NCBI GenBank assembly: GCA_037389465.1
Contig: JAZARR010000123.1
Location: 1,372,501-1,436,500 of the forward strand
Direction: 5' to 3'
Length of the DNA stretch: 64,000 nucleotides
DNA from: Baylisascaris procyonis
Taxonomy: Eukaryota; Nematoda; Chromadorea; Rhabditida; Ascarididae
Each line of letters starts with the position of its first letter. The stretch's first letter is position 1. The notes below the pieces were generated by a model. That model searched no databases, was not told the DNA's origin, and saw only the letters and a list, made by a program, of their open reading frames with translations. Of the stretch, positions 27,388 through 39,700 are shown piece by piece. The translations under genes and the position numbers were made by a program.

Positions 27388-30300
27388 CATACATGCTGCA
27401 CAAAGCGCGAGTTTAAACTGCAGCATGGTTATCGGAACAAAAATATTGCACATTCAAGCAGTGACGATAATATAAAACGACTCGCATCGGGAGTGAAAGA
27501 AGCTGCGTGTACATAACCAACGTTCGCACACAATGTGCCGCAGTCTCTACCGTATCATTAGTCATGTGTTATTAATGTTTTAGATCTAGTGCTTTGTAAG
27601 TCAGATGCTTTTGTTACGAATCGTTAGAAAAGTTCGCCTTTCTCGAATTCTCATCTATGTACTGTTTAATTTCAGATCTCTGAAGAGAAAATAGCTTGTA
27701 AAAGTTTGTTTTTTGCATTCTGAGATAATGAAATTATTGAATGCCACAGCAATGCTTTCAATTGCACAGGTGGGATCCTCATCATATCCACGAAGGCTGA
27801 AATCGTTGTAAAAAACGCACCGTGGATAAAGCTGGCTAAGTTACGAGGTATAAGTGCAATTCGTGCTGCCAGTCAAGAGCTAAATGCATCCACAGTTAAA
27901 CAAGAGAAAACTCTGATCATTCGATGATGCGAGGGGAAAGGAGGTGGGGAGTTGCCAAAAGGAACGGCAGTCTAGTCTATGATCAGCAAAACGTAGTTCG
28001 CTAGTTAGTGCGCTGTAGGGAAGAAATCATTGATATAACAGCTTTATTCTTGACCTTTTTGTGCTTCATGCATCGTTATGATGAAAATGGCCCCTCCAAC
28101 ACATGTAAATTTCTACTTAATCTTGAGAAAAAGGGAAATTCGTTGATATAGTTACAAAGTTTCTTGAGCAGCCCATATCAGTATATGTCAATGGCCTCGT
28201 TCTTTCTTCAAATTTGACAATTACGTCAAGAACACTCAAGGCTCATATTGGAATCGGTGCTTTCCTTATTGCTGTTTTCTTATGGTATCCAACTTCCACA
28301 AAATTGGAGTTTATTTCAACCGCTGATGCCTGCAAGCTATAACTACCGTCCCTGCAAAGAACAGACCACAAGAATGTGACACTTATGTCTATCTACAGCA
28401 TGATCCGCTTCATACGAACAAAAGGGTGTGGCAATATGTGATCTATCGATCTCCCGTGGTGTTTCAAAATGCAAGCTGTTCTATTTCAATGGCTATCGAC
28501 AGTCGGCTTTCACTATTGACTGCAAAACTTTGGACAATTTTGCAAAACTACGTGATTTAAGCATCCTGATATAAAATCGACTCAAATTTATAGGTCTCGC
28601 AAATGGTGGTGTCGATGACGCTGTGAGCTGGTCGAAAACAGATGGGATATGAGTTGAGAGGCCACCTCTATTACATTTTTATCGGGGAGCGGCATTCCGT
28701 TTCCGAGACAATGGTTGTGCTAGTTTTTTTTTGGAGGGGTGTTGAGGCTGTCTAGTTCATTTAGCCTGAATGAGAATATTATTGCTACTAATTTTTTGAT
28801 ACCACTAGTCGTAAAATATGACATTGCATATCGATAAGGCAATTGAGAAAAACGAGCCACCCATCTTGAGAGTGTACAGCAGAGAAAGGAGTTGTGATAG
28901 CCATTGAATAGCTAATGGATTTTTCTGATGTTTTGTTGTTGTTGACAAAAGTGCCGAAAATTGAAAACAAAATTGTTATATCTCCGCCGTTGTGCATTCG
29001 GTATTAGTTACCACTTGCATCGGCGCTTCAATTTTAATTATTTTCTAATTAGATAGCACCCCGCTAAATCCACCCAATTCGATTGCCTCGACTATTGCGC
29101 ATTTCGCATTCAAATTTCATTTAGGTTTGAGCTTAGTTCTTTTCTATTCTATCGGCCCATTTTTCGGCTAATATCAGGTGTTAGACTAATAGCGTAACTC
29201 AGATAAGTTAGTCAACGAAAATTGGTGGTTGAGTCGGTAAAATCAGCCATATTGCTAGAACAACACGGTTAAATAACAGTGCCGATTGAGAAATTGGAAG
29301 GATTAGCTTATGCGTAGTGTTAAAATGTAGAATTTGAAATATTTATATATGTCTTGGGTAATAACTATCGTTTATTCGTTCGTACAAGTCGATTATTGAC
29401 AGCATCTATAGTTGTATGCAGTAGTGGAGCTCATTTTGTCTCTTCATTATGGTGCTGAATGGCTACAAGCGATATATGATCTATATTTATTTGCTAATGT
29501 TCTTTGACATTAACAAGTCATAATATATGCATACGTTATAATGCTGATTATTCATTATTTTCTTACGGCTATTATATTACATTATTGTTCTTTTAGCTTC
29601 ATTTCTTCAATTTTTCATGTGTCGATAGTGTATGTGTGCATATGTATGCGCTTGTCTGTGTACGCATTAATATGTGCGTCTATGCGCGTATATTTGCTAA
29701 TAAACTCATTTAAATCTCTTTTATTAAGTATATACAAAAGTTTAGCTGAGATAAAATTGTATTCAACTAGGTGGCGAAAAAAATTTTTATCGATGTATTT
29801 TACGAAGTAAATCATTGATTATCGCATGCAGGTAAATTTCCGCATAAGTTATAGTTGAAGACTATGAAATTTAAGTGTAGTACCATATAAGAAAATCGAA
29901 ATAGATTGCAAAATTATATGCTAGGTTCATAAAATTATATAGGACTTACTAAGTAAGACTCTCCATACATATATTTAGCTATCAGATTTCTTTGCACTCA
30001 TCTCTATTAGTTGATAGTTTTCTTTGATGCTCAATTAAATAAAATGTCAAAACGTTCTCTTAATAAATGAAATATTTTTTCGAGGATTTAATGCGTTTAC
30101 TCGTACTCTCTTATATTCTTTGCGCCTTATTACTTCAACCGCATAACTATACTTTATATTTTAATTCAGGCACTCACCTCTACTTACTTTCTATGAACAT
30201 TTTATCGTCCATCCCTCAATATGAAAAATTAATCTACTCTTATGAATTTGCCACTTTGATATCTCCATTCGGTCGAAAGATTTTTTTTTTATTGTTGGAG

Positions 30301-33300
30301 TTTTGTTGCAGCAGTGAAAACGATCACATGATCGATAACATTTTGCAGTTAGAAAGACTGACAAGATTTGCCAACAAACTTTTTTTTTACTTCAAATCGA
30401 AAATCGAACTCATCATTACTTTCTTAGCGCAAAGAATTTTTGTACTCTTTGATCCTCAAAGACAGTTGTGTGAATGAGGTGAAACATATGTTTATCGGTA
30501 GAAAAAAAAAGCGAAACAATTTTGAAATGAAAAATGATTGCACCATATTCCTCCTATTTCCTCATTCACTTTATTACTAAACTCATTTATCAGTGATTAT
30601 TTCATTTTTATCAGTATAAAGTGATAATACGAAAAAAAATGACGCGTTAAAATTAATAGCAACTAAACATTACTAACTCTTCCTTTAAATAAGGGACGCT
30701 ATAATTTTGAATATGAATACAACTAGATGGGTGGTCTAATTTAGGGGATTATTAAATAATATTGAAAAATAAATTACTATCGAATAATTATCAGTTATGA
30801 ACGCTATACAGTGTCACATCTTAATGGTCGATATTGAAGGTATTCGACATAAATTTTTGTTTTTGATAGCTGCAGAGTGATTTTTTAGTGTTGAATTTTT
30901 GACACGTCCACCCCTTGTTGCTGCTAACTATTTAAAGTGCATCAGATTTCGTTTAAGAACTACAATCATTCTGCAAGCAAATCGATAAGTTCTCTAGAAT
31001 GCTGAGCAATTATTGATATATTCCAGTGGATATTTTTTCTCAAATTCGCAAACAATTAGCTTCTGCGCGATATTATTTATCAATCAAATGGAATCAGATT
31101 CTATCTATTGAGTATTATTTATAAATGACTATTTTTCTACCAAAAAAAAAAAAAAATGCAACTCTTCTCATCATTATGAATTCAATATTTGAATATTTGT
31201 AATTAAAATTCAATATTTATGATGAAAATAGATATTTCAATATTTTTAGGTCTTCAGAATCAACGTGATCTGAAAAGCTAGATCCCTCACCTAAAGAATC
31301 ATATATGCATAGCTGATACTATGTTTTCGCTTTCTCTATTTTTTTTTTTTGATATGAGAATGCATAATTTCATTAGCTGTTTCCGACACGGATAGTTTTT
31401 GAACCCTATATATTTTTTCCTTTTTCGATTTTTTGTAATTATTTTATTGAATATTTAATATATAGTTTAGATTTTTTTCCAGCAATAATAAAATGAAAGA
31501 CGAGAACTCAAAGCATTCAAAGGGTTATATATCAAGGTCGAAAAGTTTAAAGGAGGGCAAATAAATGCAAGCACTTGTTGCTTGTGTTTTTTGTCTTTGA
31601 AACATGCTAGTTGCTTTAACATTTTGTTCTTTCTTGCAGTGATCAAAGTTCAAGAAGTTCACCATAGCACAACAAATGATCGACGAGTTATCATCGTTGT
31701 GAGCTGTTTTCCGAATTTCTATTCCAAGAAATATCGAAGAGAAGTTTAAAAGCGAGACCAAAGTTCTTATGGATGATGTGCTTTGAGCATTTAGGGATAT
31801 CCCAATTGAAGAGTACGTCTATGAGATTCAAAATGTTGTCAACTTCCTCACAGATGTTCGTAGTGAAGGATTCAAATGCACTTTGGTCGATTGGCGGCGT
31901 AGACATTTTGGAGTGACGTTGTGCTATTGATCTTCAGAAATAACTACACTGATCGACGCTTCTAAGCGTGACTTATAGAGCGTCATCAAACCCAGTGCAG
32001 CAGTGTACGCGTATTGAACGGTCAGATGCGGTGTTATTAACGGGCACTTCATTCGAATTTTGCTTTTTATTTGAATTCGGCTATTTACTCAACGTTACTT
32101 GTTCTTTTGAGCATGGTTTTTTTTGCATCTATTTGCTTCATCTTACAAATGTCCCGTAAGCAAAAAAAAAAGATTTTCATTACATCTTTGCTAAGATATC
32201 AACCATTAGATATGTTACTCATCGATTTCTTCGCTTTCTTGAATAGCACATTTCCCTTCATTGCAGTAGATTACCCGTTATTCACATTCAATTCCTACCT
32301 ATATAAGCTTAGTGAAATTGTCTATTAGCCAAAATAAATTTCTAATTCCTATAAGTTTTCACGCATTAGAAATTGGCATATTGTAGTAATGTGATTTACA
32401 TTTTTAGATTCTATACAAAATGCGCTCTTTTTCCTTGTTAATTTATGCAAATTCATCTTGATATTCAAAAGACTTAACTGTCGTTATTTGTAACTATCGA
32501 TGCAATAGCATTCATCTATCATTAGCTGCTGAACTCTATTGGTGTAAATGCGTGCAGTAATGGCCATAAGTACTAAAAGTGCATCCATTATATCCAACGA
32601 ACAGCCATTATGCCGATAATCGCAAGTTGTTACAATAAATAAGACAGCGTAATAGTGTTTAATTCGATTTACAATTTTGCACTTTTTTTTTCAAAACGAT
32701 GCTAGAAGTTTAAACAGTAAGTATATTTCTTTTGTTGTATACTTGAAATAGAAGTAATATGCAAAACTTTTACATTTTACATTGTATATGCCAATATTGG
32801 ACCGCTGTTTGAATTGAATTCCATCGAAAATTGAAATCGTTTTCCATAAAAAGTGATTTTATTTTTTTTTCGAATAGAAAAAAGAAGTGACATTTTTGTG
32901 AATTAAAATGGCTGACAAATGATAAATGTTGATAAGCATTTTCAATTTCGTTTTTTGTTTCTTGCGCTTCTGCAAAATTTGCATTCGAAAAATTTATAGC
33001 AGAAGTATATTTTCCAAGTATATGCAAATATCTGTCTATTTGTCTGCTTGTCGGTCGTCGTATCTGATGGTTTCAATTTGGATGAAATGGTGCTAGCTTT
33101 ATGAAATATGCATCTCATTATCAACACCACAATTTGATGCCTAAATTAGTGTGCCTCTACCGTAGTTGTTGTATACTTTCAAAGATGGATAAAACTGTAT
33201 CGATTTATTTTGTGCTTAAGGTACAAATAAGATGTAAATCTTTTGCATTAAGTGTGAAATGTTTTACGACTGAATGATGAACAGATAAAAAACCTTTTCT

Positions 33301-33428
33301 TTTATAATCTTTTATAAAAATTTGCATTTTCAAAGTGCATTATGAGACAACGTATTTACGCATACCCATATAGATATCCGTCTGTCTGTCTATTAGATAG
33401 TTTGAATTCAAGAGGTGCGCTTAGAAAT

Positions 33429-33491
33429 TTCATAGGCGTAATGTTTACTATAAGGCATTGTTCTATGAATTTCGAAAGAAGTTACAACCAT
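33429..33491 (+). repeat. Member of a small dispersed repeat family (copy 1)
   Basis: This segment (core ATAGGCGTAATG and TTCGAAAGAAGTT) resembles 33,668-33,730 over about 60 bp at roughly 70 percent by eye, and 47,675-47,740 more weakly. Confidence 0.5.
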
Positions 33492-33667
33492 TTGAAAGAG
33501 CCAACAATTATGAGGGCTTTTTCGTCGATGGCCTCATACAAAAGGAATTTCTTTTTTTTTTTTTAGATAATTTGTGCAGACAATGAAATCATTTAAAATA
33601 AGGGAGCGTTATTTTGCATAATTTATTTTATTTTAATAGTTCATTTGCAAACTGTTGATTAGTGAAA

Positions 33668-33730
33668 GCATATAAGCGTAATGCTTGCTATAAAGCGTTG
33701 ATCCATGAAATTCAAAATAAGTAATAACCA
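33668..33730 (+). repeat. Member of a small dispersed repeat family (copy 2)
   Basis: Core ATAAGCGTAATG followed by CTATAAAG and ATGAAATTC. It aligns along its length with the segment at 33,429-33,491. Confidence 0.5.
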
Positions 33731-35143
33731 TACTAACTATTTTAGTATTTTTCTCTATATTTATTACTCTAGCTTTCCAATTTTCAAGGGCTGATATTAT
33801 TTAGAACAATCCAAACGAATGAATGCTCTCATAAAACTGGCAGAATAACAAGAATGAGGTGATATTATTTGCGGGATATTGCACGTAGGCAAAATTGATG
33901 AACAAGATGAATTTCACCGCTTCATATATGATATGCACTAAATCAAACGTTGTGAGATACAAAAAAAGAAAGGGTTATCGCTGGCCTTCTAAATTCGCTC
34001 ATAGTTAGATTTAAAGCTTAGATATTTATTGCGCATAAACTTAAATATTATTTTGGGAGAGGGGAAGGGGGAAGAAATTTTTGGCTTTACGAGAATAATG
34101 CGGCATTTTTAATCGGAGCTTATCATCGAGATCTTTAAGAGTAGAATCTTTTTTGGGGGAATGAGAGGATTGGAATCAACTGAATGTTTGTGGCAATACT
34201 TAGCTATATACAGATGGAAGTAGAATTTTTAGAACTAATGCAATCAGCTTAGATCGAACCAGTCAAATCTTATCTTGACTTCTTGTGTTTTTTTTCGTGG
34301 AGTGAAGCAAATTATTATCCTCTATGTTTCTTCACTGTACAGTTGTATCTCATTTTTGAGCTAGATGGGACAGACCACTACCATAATTTATTAAGTGATG
34401 GTTGTTTATTATATAGAAATCGTATATAATTTTTTATAGCACCAAATCTTGATGGTTTACTTCCTGACTTTGCCTCATTTTTGTGAGGTCAATGTGGTCA
34501 CATTTTAATAATCGCTGTTAGAATGACTTACATATAGGACTGCAGCATAAGGCGATATCAAAAAAAGAAAAGTTTTTAAGCCAAATATGTGTTAATAAAA
34601 ACTTCCAATCGAATGGAATGTAGATTGCTACTGATGATAAAACGCATCAAGTAGGCAGTATAATGCCGATTGATACATTTCACAATTCCCTACGAACCAA
34701 CCGCTTGTAAAAATGCTTTAAAAATATTGATACAATAACTAATTAATAATCTATTCTCTTAAGTGATTAGAACGAAAAATGAAAACCCGAAAAGACAAAC
34801 TTCTTTAACTTGTAGAATATAAACATGACATGCAAATTTCGCAGCAATGATAATTTCAATCGGCATTATACTGTTATGCAATATGACTATCACATAACTA
34901 TCAGTCATCACTTCAATTTCAACAAACAAATAGATGTATCGATGTGCGCATGCGTTTGCATGCATATCACAATCAAATATTATGCATATTGAAAAAATTT
35001 CCTTTAAAAGCATCAATATTAAATTCGCCCTCGCTTATTCAATAATTAGCCTGGGTAACTCAAAGATGGCAATTCATGTCACGATTCTGCAAAATCAATA
35101 GTTTCTTCGCATAATAAAATGGTGTGTCATTGCTTTAATCACG

Positions 35144-35302
35144 TTTTATTTACTTATTTATTTGTCTACTTATTTAGTTATTCATTTGTTTATTTATTTA
35201 TTTATCGGCCTGTTAATTAATTTGTTTATTAATTTATTTACTTTCTTATTTATTTATTTATTTACTCATTTATTTACTTATCTATCTATTTACTTGTTTA
35301 TT
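35144..35302. repeat. Degenerate TTTA tetranucleotide array
   Basis: About 160 bp of imperfect TTTA/TTAT repeats on the plus strand, interrupted by single-base variants. Confidence 0.9.
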
Positions 35303-36675
35303 CTAACCTTCCGAAGTGTGAAAACATACAAAAGTATGTGAGCATGAACAGCTTGAACGAGCAAAACGTTCGCAAAGCTATAAAAAACGTTTATGCGGAT
35401 GCGAATATGTTTCGCTAGGTATATATATCAATGAACGCAATGGTTTGATTGAACGAACGTATTCGCGAGCTTATTCATGCATTGACAAAGTGCAAAAGCT
35501 GCTGGCAAGCCTTCCAACACCCTCCACCTTTCATCTTTTGTCTTTCTCCATCCCCTAACTCTTTCACCTCCAACCCTCCCCCATTGTTCCTCGGAAAACA
35601 ACTTCCGTGGACATATCGGCTGATTTTGACTTTCAGAATGGAACTTAAGAATATGGCTTTTTTTTGCAAGAGCAACAGATTGCTCATCTTATTGAAAACT
35701 TTCATTGTTCCATAGAGGTTATGCCTGAGACAAGTTTCTTCAATTTAGAAGGAAAAATATAACGAAATGCGTATAATTTTTAGGCTTTCCATATCTTCTT
35801 GACAGGTTTACAGAGAATTCTTCACTCAGCTGCCACTATTATTTCGACCTCTCTCTAAGCTCATCAATCCCCGATAGAGATTTTGAAGTGGAGTTGTCAC
35901 TTAAATCTTTCAATTTTTATGTTGTATTTTCTATTTTCATAAGACGTCAACGAAAACTTTTTTTTTTCGGCGGAAGGGGAGAGGAGCATCACTTGTGGAT
36001 TTGGAAGTACTCACCTTCAGCAAAAACATGCAAAATTTGGGTGATTTTTAAATTATTGAAATTTAAGGCACTTAAAGATCGATTTGGCTTGACTTACACT
36101 TAGGAAGTTCAACTGCTTTTTTAGTTTGCTAGCAGAAGTTCTCTTTCGAGGAAATGATCGTTCGAAAAATCACATTGGGCGATAAAAAAGTGCAAATTTA
36201 TTGGATGAGTTGATATAGTAAGGAGAATTCGATGATTTCTCATGAACTTTCACTCATTGCCGTTCCCGATCTGAGAACGGCAGTGAGTGCATCATGGACC
36301 AACCGGAATGGGCGCGCTTTTTTTGTTTTTGAAATATTGCCGTTTCCTGAAAATTTCTTTCCAGATTTTTTGAAACGATCGATGCTTTCCGAAGATTTTC
36401 GTATCTTTCATCCGATAAAACGTTGCAAAGAAATACATCTATAGATGTGTAATGAAGAAATGACGTGTTCAGTGGTTGTTTTGTTTGGCATCGACATGCA
36501 ATTATAAGCCGCAGCTTGCATTTAATTCCATTACAGCGCAATTTGTCTGAAAGATGCAACTCTCATTTTGATGCCAAATGGTTGTGCGTGATGTGGTCAT
36601 ACGCCTTGTAAATATTCAGTCGTACGGCTCATATTTCACACTGCGTTCGCATATTATGCTCCATGCTGCTTTTTC

Positions 36676-36681
<6 letters not shown>

Positions 36682-36745
<64 letters not shown>
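36682..36745. repeat. (TA)n microsatellite, about 32 copies
   Basis: An uninterrupted TA dinucleotide run of 64 bp. Confidence 0.99.
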
Positions 36746-36748
<3 letters not shown>

Positions 36749-39700
36749 ATTACTGCCTAATGTATGTATTCTTTATTGAGTGTTAAACTGCAAAATATTT
36801 CGAAGAATGCCTATAGACTTTGTAATGAATATTTTAGAGAATTATTGCGCAAGGTTTTGCCTCTTTAGAGTATAAAAGATCGCTTATTGGGATCAGCAAT
36901 CATGAAATATCTCTCTGATATATTGTTTCATAATGGCTAATTCATACAAATTTATTCCCTCTTAAAGCATTTTTTTCTCCTTTATCACAAGGAAACGTCT
37001 CAAGCATAAACCTATAGTCTCTTATGCTGTATTCTTTTGCGCAATTTCCAAGTAGCGTTCCATTTTATCGGCCTCATTTTAGAAATTCTAATTTTGTGCT
37101 GCAATATTGGTACCTCAATATTTAGGCAACTATTTTACTGAATACTGCTTAGAATGAAAGGCTTTTCTGGAATTGATAGCATATTGCTCGCTGGATTAAA
37201 TGTTCGTTTGAAGCGTTTTGACGTATTCTTGTATGCTGGCATGAAATTTGAGGATACTTAAGTGTGTCTAGTATTATTTTACAGTGATTTAGCCACGCAG
37301 CTGTTCATTGAAGCAATCTACGATTCATGAAAGAGTATAAGATGTCAATGACACTCTATTTATTTGTCAACGACATTAGCGTTGCCCTTTTCTAAGGTCA
37401 TGAACTGTGGTCTGGAAGTAGTAAACCTCGCACTTAGTGTAATCCAATATCTGATTTTTTTTTCGACTTAAGCAAATTCTGAGAGCAATCGACCTTTAGT
37501 GCAAATGACAAATTCTTAGAAGAGAAACTAACGTTGAGCAGTTAAAGAGCTCCTGTCACTTTTAAATTATATCATCGATTTTTTTCTCATAAGTGTCGCA
37601 TTTTTCCGTTTCGTCAGAGGAGCATAGATCCGATTTTATCCAATACATGGTTTTTGTTGAATTCTTTTACAGGTGTTTTAAATTTGCTTTATTTGATTAT
37701 CGGAAAGTTATAATCGGCGATTGCAAATATTTAGAGGGATCGAATGAATTCGTAGTGAGTAGATTGCATCCACACTTTGTTAGCAGTTGTTTGCATCATA
37801 TGGGTGTTTTATATTGGTAAACACACCAGTGCTAAAGTACCTTTGTTTCCTCAACAAGCGTATTAGTCATGACTATTCTTTGATCTCATTTTGAGTGTTT
37901 TTCTTATTGTTTGTTCATTCTAAAGCGATTGGACAAAGCTTATTCATCTCACTGATCTACTTCTTTGTTTGTATATTCTGTCTATATGGAAATTTCAACT
38001 GGGAAACTTCTCAAGCTGGAATGAAGAAATTTGTTGGTTATAATGTATACTTGAGTACGACCTTCTCTACCTAGTATATCTCGTCGTATGACCTTCCGCA
38101 CCTAATATATATTGATGCATGGTCTTATTTACCTCATGAATATTGTTGCATGATCTTTTCTAATATATTCCTAGTTGAAAGCATTAGAAGATAATGAAAA
38201 TTTTTTATGTATTTATATGGTTATTGAATTTTAATTTTATGCTAATTAAAAGACTTAGAAGTATATAAATGAACGTTATATAGGAAATCACATTTAAAAG
38301 TTTTGCATTTGGAATGCAACGGACTTAGATAAATGAGCGTCCTCTAATGTAAGCTTTTGATTCAGTTAAAAGAGCAACACGAAATTATGCATTTTCATTG
38401 GTGTTGACCATCCCGATCCTCGAATCCATAAAGATCAATCATGCATTTTGCAATTTTTGTAATTGCACAAAATCTATCTAAAAATTCCAGTCGAATTCAT
38501 GAATGTGCCCCTCCTTCAAACGTACACGGTTCGTGGGTATATCACATTCTTAAACTAGTATTAAAAATGCTCTCGTATTCATGCAGGTGGCTACGTAAAT
38601 ATGTTTCCAAACATTTCAGGTCTTCAGTTGCTTAATGATATAAATGTGACAGAAAAACTGGACGTTTTTCCCATCTGATCTTCTCTTGTTTTCTTGCGTG
38701 CAAACATTTGCGAAGATGGATTATGATTCTAGAAAAGATTCGTATTTATTCATTTACATTTATTCACTAGGAAATACATATGTGTGTATTGTTGATATGC
38801 ATCTAAGCTTGTAGTCGTGAGAATATGGTCAAGAATTTTGCTAATACCTTCTCCTTTGATGACCGAGTTTTCAAACGGCGATTTGTCGTTCTTCGATATG
38901 TAAAATGCTAATTCTATACTTTGACTGAGTATTTGAAGTCCTCAATGGTAGGTAAAGGTAGATGTTGGATCTTCTTCGAGGAATATATAAGGAACCCCTG
39001 CAGCGAAGTTTCATTGGTTTTCAGAAACGCGCATTCAAGATTCCTGCGCATTCCAGATAAATAAACTTAATAATAAAACGATTTGTTCACAACTTTTTGC
39101 TGACATATAATATCTGTTCAATTTCTCTGCGATATATTTGCGCATAAAAAAGTTCAAGTCGTATTGGCCTAATGACGCTTCCTTCATTCGAATCTGCTCA
39201 TTGCCTTAGAGGACCATTAGTTTAGTTTCTATCCCTTGACCATAGGGCTAAGATAATCCGCAAAGCAACCATTTCTACCCTCATCCCATCTCATTATTCC
39301 ACTAATATTTGCACTTATGCAGGTCACTAGAAATCCAAGAAAAAGTATTTAATAGCGATTAATCGTTATTTATTGATAGCATATCGCAGACCCACTCTAA
39401 TTGGTGATTTTTGATCGTTTGCGAGGGACATCATGAAAACAAATATCCATTATCCAAATATTTTTGATTATTCACATATTTATATGGTCGATTGATGCGA
39501 GTATGTCCAGAACGGTGCTTTTTTTTAGTGATTGGAATAGTTGTAAATCGTAACAACTGAGCATCTACTAACGGTTTTGTGGAATAAAACGATCAAACGA
39601 GTTGAAGAGTGAGGTCTAGGCAAAAGATCTGTAGATAAATAAGCGGGTGAATGTGTGTTGACGAGTGAATGCGAATCGGTCTTCTTGCTGCTCGTTGATA

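Noticed and set aside
30067..30477. 136-codon plus-strand open frame with a hydrophobic N terminus
   Set aside because: A length near this is expected about once by chance in 64 kb of AT-rich DNA on six frames. It contains poly-T runs and no recognisable domain, so it is not called, although a secreted small protein cannot be excluded.
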